Assembly: GCA_014337915.1 (NCBI GenBank)
Contig: QUBU01000002.1
Coordinates: 1 to 64,000, forward strand
Origin: Gammaproteobacteria bacterium
GTDB lineage: Bacteria; Pseudomonadota; Gammaproteobacteria; Steroidobacterales; GCA-2729495
Direction: 5' to 3'
Length of the DNA: 64,000 nt
A program made the translations under genes and the position numbers. The notes below the pieces were generated by a model. That model saw only the letters and a list, made by a program, of their open reading frames with translations, searched no databases and was not told where the DNA came from. This document shows, in pieces, positions 44,461 to 53,515 of the stretch. Position 1 is the first letter of the stretch. Each line of letters starts with the position of its first letter.

Positions 44461-44835
44461 TCAGGGCTGCGGCTGGCGCGCCGGCGGGCCCACCACGTCG
44501 GTGAGCCGGATGCCGAACTTGTCGTTGACCACCACGATCTCGCCATGGGCGACCAGCGCGCCGTTGACCAGCACGTCGAGTGGCTCGCCGGCGCTGCGGT
44601 CGAGCTCCACCACCGAGCCCTGCGACAGGCGCAGCAGGTGGCCGACGCTCATCTGCGCGCGGCCCACCTCCAGCGACAGGGTCACCGGCACGTCGAGGAT
44701 GACGTCGATGCTCGGGTGCGCGTCGCAGCTGCCGCCGCCACTCTCGTTGACCTGCTGGAAGGAGGCGGCGCGGAAACCCGCGTCGGGCTTGCCGCTGCGG
44801 GCGGCGGCGCTGTCAGTTGTCTTTTGCTCGTCCAT
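44461..44835 (-). CDS. fliN: flagellar motor switch protein FliN
   Basis: A 124-residue C-ring protein with a SpoA domain in its second half: [39 protein letters not shown] and [14 protein letters not shown] variable 35-residue N-terminal tail precedes it. It forms the lower C ring with FliM and helps dock export cargo. Its start overlaps the fliM end by 23 bases. Confidence 0.95.
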   Translation of the reverse strand: MDEQKTTDSAAARSGKPDAGFRAASFQQVNESGGGSCDAHPSIDVILDVPVTLSLEVGRAQMSVGHLLRLSQGSVVELDRSAGEPLDVLVNGALVAHGEIVVVNDKFGIRLTDVVGPPARQPQP

Positions 44836-45823
44836 CGTTCACTCCCAGGATGCGGCGGTTCGCGGGCTTGCTGATGCGCACGGCATTGCGGCCCTGGAAC
44901 ACGCCAAAGGTGCCTTCCATCAGCGGCTGGTCGCCGGCGAGCAGCACGACGCTGGCCGGCAATTCGGTATGGATCACGTCGCCGGGGCGGGCCAGCGCGA
45001 TATCGCGCAGGTTGACCTGCGTGCCGGTCAGCACCGCGCGCATGGTCACCCGTGCTTCCTGCACGTCCTCGCGCAGTCGGCTGCGCCAGCGCTGTGCGGT
45101 GCCGGAGCCGCCCTCGATCTGGCCGCTGTCACGCATGCTGCGCAGCGGTTCCACCAGGGCCGCCGGCAGCACCACCTCGAAGGCATGCTCGGTCTCGTCG
45201 ATGACGATGCCGAAGCGTGCCACGGAAACCAGCTCGGAGCTGGTGGCAATGGCCGCGAAAATCGGGTTGGTCTCCGCCTTGGCGTAGCTGAAGTCCAGTT
45301 CCAGGAACGGCTTCCAGGCCTGCTTCAGGTCGGCCAGCAGCGCCTCGACGAATTTGCGGGTGAGGCGCTGCTCGATGGGCGTGAACTCGACCATCTCCGC
45401 GGCGCGCTGTCCCTTGCCGTCGCCGCCAAAGAAGATGTCGGTGAGCATGAAGACGAAACCGGCATCGATGCTGACCAGGCCTTTCTGCGCGGCCGGCCTG
45501 ATGTCCAGCACGTTCAGGCTGCAGGGCACCGGCAGCTGGCGCGCGTAGGCGCCCCAGCGCACCGAGCGCAGCGGATGCGCGACCACGTCGACGGGATTGC
45601 GGAAGAAGCGCCGGCCGGTGGCTTTGAGCAGGCTCACCATGCGCTCGGCGATGGATTCCAGGGCCGGGGCGCGATCCGCGAGGATGCGTTCCCAGTGGTC
45701 GGCGTGCAGGCCCTGCACTTCGCCGGCGGGCGTGAGGCTGGCCGCCTGGCCCGCCGAGGCGGGCGGCGCCGGCTGGCGCAGCGCCTGCGACTCCTCCTCG
45801 GAAATGATGTCCTTGTGGTCCAT
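44813..45823 (-). CDS. fliM: flagellar motor switch protein FliM
   Basis: A 336-residue C-ring protein. The short N-terminal segment HKDIISEEESQAL is in the position of the CheY-binding peptide (typically LSQxEIDAL). The middle domain includes DAGFVFMLTDIFFGGDGKG and FTPIEQRLTRKFVEALL; the C-terminal SpoA domain includes NLRDIALARPGDVIHTE. The ATG at 45823 is the family start. FliM is present although no che genes lie in this cluster. Confidence 0.94.
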   Translation of the reverse strand: MDHKDIISEEESQALRQPAPPASAGQAASLTPAGEVQGLHADHWERILADRAPALESIAERMVSLLKATGRRFFRNPVDVVAHPLRSVRWGAYARQLPVPCSLNVLDIRPAAQKGLVSIDAGFVFMLTDIFFGGDGKGQRAAEMVEFTPIEQRLTRKFVEALLADLKQAWKPFLELDFSYAKAETNPIFAAIATSSELVSVARFGIVIDETEHAFEVVLPAALVEPLRSMRDSGQIEGGSGTAQRWRSRLREDVQEARVTMRAVLTGTQVNLRDIALARPGDVIHTELPASVVLLAGDQPLMEGTFGVFQGRNAVRISKPANRRILGVNDGRAKDN

Positions 45824-45837
45824 GACTCCCAGCGCCG

Positions 45838-46410
45838 CTACTGGACCACGAAGCTGGTGAAGTACAGGTCCTCGACGCCCGGCTTGCCGGTGTTTTCCTT
45901 GAGGATGCGCTGGACTTCGGTGAGGCATTCCTTGCGCATCGCTTCCTTGCCGTCGCGGCTGATCAGGTCGGCGAAGCCATGGCCGGAGAAGATGTTGAGC
46001 AGGTTATTGCGGATGACCGGCATGTGGGTCTGCACCGCCTTGATGGTTTCTTCATCGCGGCCCATGACCTCGACGGTGACCTGCAGGAACCGCATGCTGC
46101 CCTGGTCCTGGAAACTGACGACCAGTGGCGGGTCGAAGGCCTGGTAGATCGGCGGTGCCTTGGGCTCGGCCTTGGCCTTGGCCTTGCCCTTCGCGGTGCT
46201 TTCCTTGCCGTCCTTGTCCGCGAGCTCCTCGTGCGCCGTGCATCCGGGCATCAGGCCCGGAAGCAGCTTGCAGCCGGCGATGCCGGTGACGAACTGCGCG
46301 GCGACCACCAGGAAAAACATGCCTGCGCCCAGACCGATGGTCCGGCCGATACCACCACCCCGGGTGGCTTCCTGGGTGGCCTGGGCGACTTCAGCTTCCT
46401 CGGTTGCCAT
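45838..46410 (-). CDS. fliL: flagellar basal-body protein FliL
   Basis: A 190-residue membrane protein that supports the stator-rotor junction. It has one N-terminal membrane helix (about 23-45), a Lys/Ala/Glu-rich linker (KGKAKAKAEPKAPP), and a periplasmic domain with RFLQVTVEVMGRDEETIKAV and VQRILKENTGKPGVEDLYF, ending FTSFVVQ. It contains three Cys (CKLLPGLMPGC around 47-57 and one more later), unusual for FliL. First gene of the fliLMNOPQR operon, led by a sigma-54 promoter. Confidence 0.9.
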   Translation of the reverse strand: MATEEAEVAQATQEATRGGGIGRTIGLGAGMFFLVVAAQFVTGIAGCKLLPGLMPGCTAHEELADKDGKESTAKGKAKAKAEPKAPPIYQAFDPPLVVSFQDQGSMRFLQVTVEVMGRDEETIKAVQTHMPVIRNNLLNIFSGHGFADLISRDGKEAMRKECLTEVQRILKENTGKPGVEDLYFTSFVVQ

Positions 46411-46448
46411 GTTTCTCTACCCCAAGGGGAATATCCCCGTCGGGATAA

Positions 46449-46464
46449 AGCAAGAGCCGTGCCA
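46449..46464 (-). promoter_or_regulatory. sigma-54 (-24/-12) promoter of the fliL operon
   Basis: On the minus strand TGGCACGGCTCTTGCT matches the consensus TGGCACG-N4-TTGCW in every fixed position. The predicted start of transcription is near 46438, 28 bases before the fliL ATG. The leader also contains GGGGA/TCCCC arms. Expected activator: the FleQ-like protein or FleR. Confidence 0.9.
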
Positions 46465-46587
46465 GCTGCTGGCAGCAGATGGAAGTCGTGTAGAAACAGT
46501 AGGTTATCAACGTTTCGGAGTGGGCTGCCAAAGCCTTGGCACCTGCTCCGGCTGAGCTCGCGCCAAGCGCTTGGCGGCGGCGGGTAC

Positions 46588-47991
46588 TCAGGCCATGACG
46601 TCGAGGCGCCGCTCCGAGGCGCGCAGCACGCGCCAGGTCGCGGGTTCCTCCGCGGGCACGCTGGCCTCGTCCCTGGTGGCCTGCGGGCTGGCGGCGTTGC
46701 CGTCGGCGGCGAAGCCGCGCTGGGTGAAGGCATGGCCACGGCCGGCATCGACGTTCGCCTGGGTGAGGCTCAGGCCCTGCTCGGCAAAGAGGTCGCGCAG
46801 GCGGGGGATCGCCGCCTCGAGCGCGTCGCGGGTCTGGCCGTGGTGGGCGCTGAACAGCACCTGCGCCGAGCCGTCGTCCTGCACGCTGATGCGGATCTCC
46901 ATGGGTCCGAGATGCTCGGGCTGCAGGCGCAGGGTCGCGGACTGCAGGCCGCGGTCGGCCATCATCAGCAGGCGTTCGCCCAGGCCCTGTGCCCAGGCTT
47001 CACGATCGCCGGTGGGCCGCAGGTTCGGCAGGCTGGCGCTGAACGCATCCGCGGGACTGCTGGTCGCAGCCGCCCCATGGCTGCTTCCCGTTCCCGAAAT
47101 GACTGGCGCCGCCATCAGGCTGCCGGTGCCGGCATCCTGCAACTGCGATCCGGATCGCACCAGATCGGCCAGCGCAACCTCTTTAATGGTGCCTGACATA
47201 TTTTCGATATTTTCGGTGGCAGGCATCGCGGAAATTGTGCCTGACATATTTTCGGTGCTGGCGTCCACCGTTGAGGTGGGCGACGCCATTGCCGATGCAT
47301 CGGCCGATGCGACTGCTGTCGCTGCTGCTGTTACTGCAGCGCTGGCTGGGGCAACAGGCGTTGCGCTAGAAGCCGTGGCCTCGATCGCAGGAGCAAGCAC
47401 GCTGTCGGCAGCCATTGCCGTCGACGCTGGGACCTGGGTGGCCTGGGTTGCTGGCGCAGCTGGGGCGGCCAGGCCCGCGGCCGGGTTGACGACATTGGCA
47501 TCGGCAGGCAGCCGGGCGGCAAGCAGGCCAGCGTCCTGCGGGAGCGGCAAATCCGTGCCGCTGGCCGGCGAGTCATCGCCGGCGGCCTTGCCGCTGCGCA
47601 GGTCTTTGCCGGCCTGCCGTGACAGGGTGGTGAGCGTGGACGGATCGCTGGGCACAAGGTTGTTGTCGACCAGCGCCGCAGCAGCCGGATCGGCAACGGC
47701 AGCTGATCCGGCAGCAATAGCCGCGGTAGTTGCCGGTGCAGCGCCAACGGTCGCGGGAGTGCCGGAAGCCGCTGAATTCAGGCCCTGCAGGAGCGCGCCA
47801 AAGCTGGCTGGCAGCACGCCGCCAGCATCGCCGCCGGGGCTGGAGGTCGTCGGCGTGGCGGGCAAGGCGGCGGCCGCAGGGTCGCTGCTGGCGGTGGCGA
47901 GCATCAGGCTCGCGAGGACGGGATTGGCTCCGACGGCATCAGTCACGGGGATGAGATCTCCTGGTTGACAGGAATGAATAGCAATATCCAT
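46588..47991 (-). CDS. fliK: flagellar hook-length control protein FliK
   Basis: A 467-residue exported molecular ruler. The first 330 residues are Ala/Thr/Ser-rich and low-complexity, as is usual. The C-terminal switch domain (about 340-435) has LGERLLMMADRGLQSATLRL, PEHLGPMEIRISVQDDGSA and ALEAAIPRLRDLFAEQGLSL, the FliK signature that contacts FlhB. Residues about 243-270 contain a duplicated ENMSGTI peptide encoded by an AT-rich patch (see the repeat entry). The ATG at 47991 gives MDIAIHSCQPGDL. It is 177 bases upstream of fliL. Confidence 0.88.
   Translation of the reverse strand: MDIAIHSCQPGDLIPVTDAVGANPVLASLMLATASSDPAAAALPATPTTSSPGGDAGGVLPASFGALLQGLNSAASGTPATVGAAPATTAAIAAGSAAVADPAAAALVDNNLVPSDPSTLTTLSRQAGKDLRSGKAAGDDSPASGTDLPLPQDAGLLAARLPADANVVNPAAGLAAPAAPATQATQVPASTAMAADSVLAPAIEATASSATPVAPASAAVTAAATAVASADASAMASPTSTVDASTENMSGTISAMPATENIENMSGTIKEVALADLVRSGSQLQDAGTGSLMAAPVISGTGSSHGAAATSSPADAFSASLPNLRPTGDREAWAQGLGERLLMMADRGLQSATLRLQPEHLGPMEIRISVQDDGSAQVLFSAHHGQTRDALEAAIPRLRDLFAEQGLSLTQANVDAGRGHAFTQRGFAADGNAASPQATRDEASVPAEEPATWRVLRASERRLDVMA
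47189..47254. repeat. 18-bp direct repeat, 48-bp period, AT-rich patch inside fliK
   Basis: GTGCCTGACATATTTTCG occurs at 47189-47206 and again at 47237-47254, and ATATTTTCGGTG also recurs at 47207 and 47247. The spacing is a multiple of three, so the reading frame is kept and encodes ENMSGTI twice. The patch is clearly AT-richer than its surroundings. It looks like an inserted or locally duplicated element. Confidence 0.85.
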
Positions 47992-48085
47992 GCCAGTGCA
48001 ACGGCGGGTTGTTGCAGCCCTGGTGGCCGTGTTGGCAGGGAGCGGCGCCGGCCGTAGAGTGGACCGCAGAACGGGAGGGGATTTC

Positions 48086-50020
48086 ATGCGGCTCCTGCAA
48101 CGCCTGCTCCTGGCCCTGCTGTCCCTGGCCGCGGGCGCAGCGCTGGCGACGCCCCCCATCGAAGCCTACGGCCGGCTGCCGTCCGTGGAGCATCTGACGC
48201 TATCGCCCTCCGGCGAGCGGCTGGCGACCATTGCGGTCGTGGGCGAACGGCGCCGCCTGATCGTCGCGGCCATCGGCGGCAAACTGCTGCAGGCGGTGGA
48301 GGTCGGCGACACCAAGGTCAGGGACGTCTGGTGGGCCGATGACGATCATGTCCTGGTGGCCACGAGCAGCACCTACAAGGCGCCCCTGGAGCTGATTTCG
48401 GGGCAGGCCGAGTTGTCGAACGTGTACAGCCTGTCCGTTCCGAAGGGCCGCCTCGTCGCGGTCTTCAAAAGGAAGCGGCAGGTCTGGCCGGCGGTTTTCG
48501 GTGTGTACGGCAGCGCCGTCGTCGATGGCCACAGCTATGGCTATTTCAGCGGCTGGAGCCTCGTCACTACGCGCGGGGGCGAGGATGTTGTCGAGACCAG
48601 CGGTGGTTATCTCACTGCCGATCTCTACCAGGTTGACCTCGACTCCGGCGATGTCGCACGCATCGCACGTGGCAGCCGGGGCCAGGGCAATTGGGTGATG
48701 GATGCAAGCGGCAAAGTCCTCGCGCATGAGGAGTACGACCGCGGCGCCGGGATCTGGCGCCTCTACGCCGGCGAAGGCCGCGAGCGGCCGCTGCGGGAAA
48801 TCCCCGCTGCCGTCGACCTGCCGCAACTCACCGGCCGCGGCCGGGCGCCCGGTACGGTGCTGGTGTACGCGGACGATGCGATCTCCGAAATCGACCTGCG
48901 CAGCGGCACCTGGCAGCCGCTGCTGTCCGAGGCGGGAGACAGCCGCAGCTTGCGCGATCCACTCAGCGGCCTGTTGCTGGGATTCGATACCGATGATCCC
49001 GACTACCCGCAGGTATTCACCCCAGCCCTGCGGGCGCGGCTGAAGGGCATCGAAAAAGCGTTCCCGCGCCTGCAGGTCCACGTCGCTTCCTTCAGCCGCT
49101 CCTTCGAGCGCCTGGTTGCCTTCACGGATGGCGGTGACGATTCCGGGACCTGGTGGCTGGTCGACATTCCTTCGGGCAAGGCGGATCCCATCGGCTATGC
49201 CTACCCGAAGATCCGCAGCCGCGACGTGGGCGCCACCCGCATGTTCAGATTCAGCGCGGCCGATGGACTAGCGATCGATGGCGTGCTGACCTTGCCGCCA
49301 GGAAGCCAGGGGGAGAAGCTGCCGGTCGTGGTACTCCCGCATGGTGGACCGATCGGCGTCAGCGACGGGATCGGATTCGACTGGTGGGCACAGGCCTATG
49401 CTTCGTTGGGCTATGCGGTGTTCCAGCCGAACTTCCGTGGCTCCGCCGGGCGTGGTCGCCAGTTCCTCGAGGCCGGCTACGGCGAATGGGGTGGCCGGAT
49501 GCTGGGCGACATTGCCGACGGCCTGGGGGCGCTGGCCGCCGCCGGCATCGTCGACCCGCGGCGTGCCTGCATCGTCGGTGCCAGCTACGGAGGCTACGCG
49601 GCCCTGGCCGGCGTGACGCTGCAGCAGGGGCTGTATCGCTGCGCCGTTGCCGTTGCCGGTGCGGCCGACCTGCCGTTGTTCGTCGGCTGGAGGCAGCGTT
49701 CCCAGGGCAGCAAGAGTGCAAGTATTCGTTACCTGCGCGAGGCGATCGGGGAGGAGGACGCGGCCGCCATGGCCCGGCTGTCGCCCGCCAGGCTCGCGTC
49801 GCGCGCCGACGCGCCGGTGCTCCTCATCCACGGCATCGACGACACCGTGGTGCCGATCGCGCAGAGCGAGGCCATGGCCGAGGCGCTGGCGGAGGCCGGC
49901 AAGCCCCACGAACTCATCCGCATGAAGGGTGAAGACCACTGGCTGTCGCGGGATGAAACGCGCAGCACCATGCTCAGGGCATCGGTGGAATTCCTGAAGC
50001 GCCATAACCCGCCGGATTGA
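48086..50020 (+). CDS. S9 family peptidase (prolyl-oligopeptidase-like), exported
   Basis: A 644-residue serine peptidase. A signal peptide ([19 protein letters not shown]) precedes a beta-propeller region (about 25-390) and an alpha/beta-hydrolase catalytic domain (about 395-640). The catalytic Ser is in VGASYGGYAALAG; Asp is in HGIDDTVVP and His in GEDHWLSR. PHGGPIGVSDG is the family oxyanion block. It would cut short proline-containing or related peptides outside the cytoplasm. ATG 48086 has GGGAGGGG upstream; ATG 47990 would overlap fliK's start. It is the only plus-strand gene inside the flagellar cluster, between fliJ and fliK. Confidence 0.88.
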   Translation: MRLLQRLLLALLSLAAGAALATPPIEAYGRLPSVEHLTLSPSGERLATIAVVGERRRLIVAAIGGKLLQAVEVGDTKVRDVWWADDDHVLVATSSTYKAPLELISGQAELSNVYSLSVPKGRLVAVFKRKRQVWPAVFGVYGSAVVDGHSYGYFSGWSLVTTRGGEDVVETSGGYLTADLYQVDLDSGDVARIARGSRGQGNWVMDASGKVLAHEEYDRGAGIWRLYAGEGRERPLREIPAAVDLPQLTGRGRAPGTVLVYADDAISEIDLRSGTWQPLLSEAGDSRSLRDPLSGLLLGFDTDDPDYPQVFTPALRARLKGIEKAFPRLQVHVASFSRSFERLVAFTDGGDDSGTWWLVDIPSGKADPIGYAYPKIRSRDVGATRMFRFSAADGLAIDGVLTLPPGSQGEKLPVVVLPHGGPIGVSDGIGFDWWAQAYASLGYAVFQPNFRGSAGRGRQFLEAGYGEWGGRMLGDIADGLGALAAAGIVDPRRACIVGASYGGYAALAGVTLQQGLYRCAVAVAGAADLPLFVGWRQRSQGSKSASIRYLREAIGEEDAAAMARLSPARLASRADAPVLLIHGIDDTVVPIAQSEAMAEALAEAGKPHELIRMKGEDHWLSRDETRSTMLRASVEFLKRHNPPD

Positions 50021-50042
50021 TGCCCGCCGGCGCGGCCGCTGC

Positions 50043-50468
50043 CTAGCGCCGCCGCTGCGCGACCTCGTCCAGCAGGCGCTGCTCCAGCCGCTCGCGGTGT
50101 TCGCCGAGGCGCTCGCGGATGCGTTCGTTGTAGCGCTGCAGGGCGAGTGCCTGGGCGCGCGCGCTGCGCCAGCGGTCGACTTGCTGCTGGTAGCGGGCCT
50201 GCTCCTCGGCGACCAGCTGGCGCTGGCGCAGGGCGGCCTCGCGCAGTCGCGAAGCGAACTGGCGCCGGCCGGTGATCATGGCGACGGTGAGCCCGGGCGT
50301 GGCGTCCGTGGACAGGCGCTCGTACTGCTGCAGGTAGGCCTCGATCTGGCGCAGCCGTTCTTCCTCGGCATGCAGGCTGCGCAGCCGCTGGCCGACGTCG
50401 CGCGAGGCGGCATCTGCGCCAAACTCGGCGAGGCGTTGCAGGGAGGTCAGGGGCTTGCGCTGGCGCAT
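50043..50468 (-). CDS. fliJ: flagellar export chaperone FliJ
   Basis: A 141-residue, highly charged, almost entirely helical protein, forming the coiled-coil stalk of the export ATPase. It is rich in Arg, Gln and Glu with few hydrophobic runs. FliJ is weakly conserved, but length, coiled-coil content and position 19 bases after fliI make the call safe. Confidence 0.9.
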   Translation of the reverse strand: MRQRKPLTSLQRLAEFGADAASRDVGQRLRSLHAEEERLRQIEAYLQQYERLSTDATPGLTVAMITGRRQFASRLREAALRQRQLVAEEQARYQQQVDRWRSARAQALALQRYNERIRERLGEHRERLEQRLLDEVAQRRR

Positions 50469-50487
50469 CGCTCAGGGCCTGGCCCGG

Positions 50488-51861
50488 CTAGCCGACGGCA
50501 TCGGCGTTGACCAGCGCCTCCAGTTCGGCGATGGCGGTTTCCAGCGGTACCACCTCATTCATGTCCTGGCGCAGGAAGGCTTCGATGCGCGGCCACAGGC
50601 GCACCGCCCGGTCGAGCTGCGGGTCGGTGCCACTGCGATAGGCGCCGACCGTGATCAGGTCGCGGTGGCGCTGGTAGTAGGCGTAGATCTCGCGGAAGCG
50701 CTGCGCCGCCTGGATGTGCTGTGGCGGACAGATGCGGTTCATCGAGCGGCTGATGGAGGCCTCCGGGTCCACCGGCGGGTAAATGCCGGCCTCGGCGATC
50801 TCGCGTGACAGCATGATGTGGCCGTCGAGTACCGCGCGCGCGGCATCGACGATGGGATCGTTCTCGTCGTCGCCTTCTGCCAGCACGGTATAGAAGCCGG
50901 TGATGGAACCGCCGCCGCGGGTGCCGGTGCCGGCGCGCTCGATCAGCTGCGGCAGCCGCGAGAACACCGAGGGCGGGTAGCCCTTGGTGGCCGGCGGCTC
51001 GCCGATGGCCAGCCCGATCTCGCGCTGTGCCTGGGCGAAGCGGGTCAGCGAGTCCATCAACAGCAGGACATGCAGGCCCTGGTCGCGGAAGTGTTCGGCG
51101 ATGGCGGTGGCCATCCAGGCGCCATGCAGCCGCAGCAGCGGTGAGCAGTCGGCGGGGGTCGCCACCACCACGGAGCGGGCCAGGCCTTCGGCGCCGAGGT
51201 TGTCCTCGACGAATTCCTTCACCTCGCGGCCACGCTCGCCGATCAGGCCGACGACGATGACATCGGCTTTGGTGTAGCGCGTCATCATGGCGAGCAGGCT
51301 GCTCTTGCCGATGCCGCTGCCGGCGAACAGGCCGAGGCGCTGGCCGCGGCCGGCGGTGAACAGGGCATTGAGCACGCGCACGCCGACGTCGAGCGGCTCG
51401 GCGATCGGCTGGCGCTGCAGCGGGTTGATCGGCCGTGCCTCCAGCGGTACGCGCGCTTCGGCCAGTACCGGACCGCGCCCGTCGAGCGGGTTACCGGCAC
51501 CGTCGATGACCCGCCCGAGCAGCGCCGGCCCCACCGGGACCTGGGCCACGCTGCGGGTGGGGATGACGCGGGCGTTGGGCATCACGCCGGCCAGGCCGCT
51601 GGTCGGCATCAGGTACAGGCGGTCGCCGGCGAAGCCGACCACCTCGGCCTGCACGCGACTGCCATCCTGTCCCTCGATCAGGCAGCGGGCGCCGAGTGCG
51701 GCCTCGCAGCCCGTGGCCTCGAGCGTCAGGCCGGCGGCGCGCGCCAGGCGGCCCTCGACCACGAAGCCGGGGCTGCGCAAGCGCCCGCGCAGTGTGGCGA
51801 GACTCGTGCTCCAGCGCGGTCCGCGCTCAGCGGCCAGCGTCATGATCGGCAATCTGGCCAT
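50488..51861 (-). CDS. fliI: flagellum-specific export ATPase FliI
   Basis: A 457-residue F1-beta-like ATPase that energises flagellar protein export. Walker A is [12 protein letters not shown] (more often GSGVGKS); other marks are [37 protein letters not shown] and [15 protein letters not shown], the flagellar/type III signature. Its start overlaps fliH by 35 bases. ATG at 51843 is an alternative start. Confidence 0.96.
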   Translation of the reverse strand: MARLPIMTLAAERGPRWSTSLATLRGRLRSPGFVVEGRLARAAGLTLEATGCEAALGARCLIEGQDGSRVQAEVVGFAGDRLYLMPTSGLAGVMPNARVIPTRSVAQVPVGPALLGRVIDGAGNPLDGRGPVLAEARVPLEARPINPLQRQPIAEPLDVGVRVLNALFTAGRGQRLGLFAGSGIGKSSLLAMMTRYTKADVIVVGLIGERGREVKEFVEDNLGAEGLARSVVVATPADCSPLLRLHGAWMATAIAEHFRDQGLHVLLLMDSLTRFAQAQREIGLAIGEPPATKGYPPSVFSRLPQLIERAGTGTRGGGSITGFYTVLAEGDDENDPIVDAARAVLDGHIMLSREIAEAGIYPPVDPEASISRSMNRICPPQHIQAAQRFREIYAYYQRHRDLITVGAYRSGTDPQLDRAVRLWPRIEAFLRQDMNEVVPLETAIAELEALVNADAVG

Positions 51862-52501
51862 GGTCGTGTCCGGCGCCCCCGGCCTCGTGGCGCTGGTCCT
51901 CGAACAGCGTGGCGATGCTGCGGGCGAGCCGCGTCTCCAGCCGGCCGTCCACCTGCGACTGCGCGCTGGTCACCAGGCAGCCGCCGCGCTCCAGGACCGG
52001 GTCGGCCTCGATGCGCCAGCCGCGGGCCCCGTCCCCGGGAGCCAGGCAGTCGCGCAGAATCGCGGCATCCAGCGGGTGTACGCGCACCACGACGTCGGTG
52101 GCGGCCATGGGCAGGGCCGCCAGCGCCTCGCGCACCACGCCGGCGAGATGGGTCGGGTCGAGGCGCATTTCGCGTCGCACCAGCTGGCGCGACACTGCCT
52201 TGACCAGTTCGATGATTTCCTCGTGGAAGCGGTGGTCCAGGCCCTCGAACGGGCGCGCGAGCGCATCGAGTGCCGCCTGCAGCGCGCTGCTGCGCGCCGC
52301 AATATCCTGCGCCGCCGCCGCGAGGCCGGCACGCCGGCCTTCCTCGAAGCCTTCGCGCCGCGCCTGTTCCCGGGCGCTGGCACTGTCCTCCGCCTGGCCG
52401 TTGCGCCCAGGCCGGGCGTGGCCGCTGACTTCCGGGGCCTGCCAGGGCTGGCAGGCCTCGGCAAGTTCGTGACTGCGGATGAGCTTCGATGTCATGCGCA
52501 T
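51827..52501 (-). CDS. fliH: flagellar export regulator FliH
   Basis: A 224-residue protein that binds and restrains FliI and links it to the C ring. It has a charged helical middle ([19 protein letters not shown], with GxxxG spacing) and a C-terminal VirB/HrpE-like domain with [18 protein letters not shown] and [21 protein letters not shown] His-rich tail ([14 protein letters not shown]) is encoded where it overlaps fliI. ATG at 52495 is also possible. Confidence 0.9.
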   Translation of the reverse strand: MRMTSKLIRSHELAEACQPWQAPEVSGHARPGRNGQAEDSASAREQARREGFEEGRRAGLAAAAQDIAARSSALQAALDALARPFEGLDHRFHEEIIELVKAVSRQLVRREMRLDPTHLAGVVREALAALPMAATDVVVRVHPLDAAILRDCLAPGDGARGWRIEADPVLERGGCLVTSAQSQVDGRLETRLARSIATLFEDQRHEAGGAGHDHGQIADHDAGR

Positions 52502-52510
52502 ACGTCCGGT

Positions 52511-53515
52511 CTACACGAACTCGTTGCCGCCGCCGCCGAGCATGATCGTGCCCTCGTCGGCGAGGCGCCGTGCCACGGTGACGATGTCCTTCTGGGCCAG
52601 CTCCACGTCAGAGAGCTTCACCGGGCCCTTGGCTTCGAGGTCGGAGCGCAGCAGCTCCGCCGCGCGCTTCGACATGTTGCGGAAGATCTTGTCCTGCAGG
52701 GCCGGGTCGGCACCCTTCAGCGCCACCACCAGCGTGTCGGTGGTGATCTCGCGGACCAGCGCCTGGATGCCGCGGTCGTCCACGTCCATCAGGTTCTCGA
52801 AGATGAACATGTTCTCCTGGATCTGCTGCGACAGCGCGGCATTGAGCTGGTCGAGCTCCTCGACGATCTTCTTCTCCGTGTCCTTCTGAACCTGGTTGAG
52901 GATCGTGGCGGCACTGCGGATGCCGCCCATGCTGGTCATCTTCTGGGTACCGGACTGCCTGAAGCGGTGCTGGAGCACGTCGTCGAGCTCGGCGATGGCG
53001 CTCTCCGGCACCTCGCCCATGCGCGCGATGCGTGTGACCACATCGGTGGCCTGGCGCACCGGCAGCTGGCCGATGATCTCGGCTGCCTTGCCTGGCTCCA
53101 GGCCGGCGAGCACGATGGCGATGACCTGCGGGTGTTCGCCCTGGACAATCTCGGTCACTTCCTTGGCTTCCATGAGCTGCAGCGAGTCCAGGCCCTTTTC
53201 CTCGCCCTCGACCAGGCGGTCGTAGAGGGTCCGGGCCCGCTCCTCGCCCAGGGAACTGGTGAGCAGGCGCTTCAGGAACTTCGGCGAGCGGCCCGTCAGT
53301 GGCGCTTCCGACTCGACATTGTCAGTGAAGTGGCCGAGCACGGCATCGGCCTGGTGGCGCGTGACTTTACGCAGCTTCGCCATGGCGGCACCGAGCTTCT
53401 GCACCTCGGATACCGGCATGTGCTTCATGACCTCAGCCGCCTCGCGCTCGCTCAGGGACATGAGGAAGACGGCGGCGCGCTCGCTGCCGGACAGGTTCTG
53501 GGACTGGTTACTCAT
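52511..53515 (-). CDS. fliG: flagellar motor switch protein FliG
   Basis: A 334-residue C-ring protein that receives torque from the stator. The start GSERAAVFLMSLSEREAAEV, the middle block EHPQVIAIVLAGLEPGKAAE, and the C-terminal torque helix region ALKGADPALQDKIFRNMSKR with RAAELLRSDLEAKGPVKLSD are all standard. It overlaps fliF by 8 bases, consistent with the tight FliF-FliG complex. Confidence 0.96.
   Translation of the reverse strand: MSNQSQNLSGSERAAVFLMSLSEREAAEVMKHMPVSEVQKLGAAMAKLRKVTRHQADAVLGHFTDNVESEAPLTGRSPKFLKRLLTSSLGEERARTLYDRLVEGEEKGLDSLQLMEAKEVTEIVQGEHPQVIAIVLAGLEPGKAAEIIGQLPVRQATDVVTRIARMGEVPESAIAELDDVLQHRFRQSGTQKMTSMGGIRSAATILNQVQKDTEKKIVEELDQLNAALSQQIQENMFIFENLMDVDDRGIQALVREITTDTLVVALKGADPALQDKIFRNMSKRAAELLRSDLEAKGPVKLSDVELAQKDIVTVARRLADEGTIMLGGGGNEFV

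Noticed and set aside
47189-47254. Short direct repeats in fliK as a possible CRISPR remnant
   Set aside because: Only two copies, the spacing keeps the reading frame, there are no spacers of regular length, and no cas genes are present.
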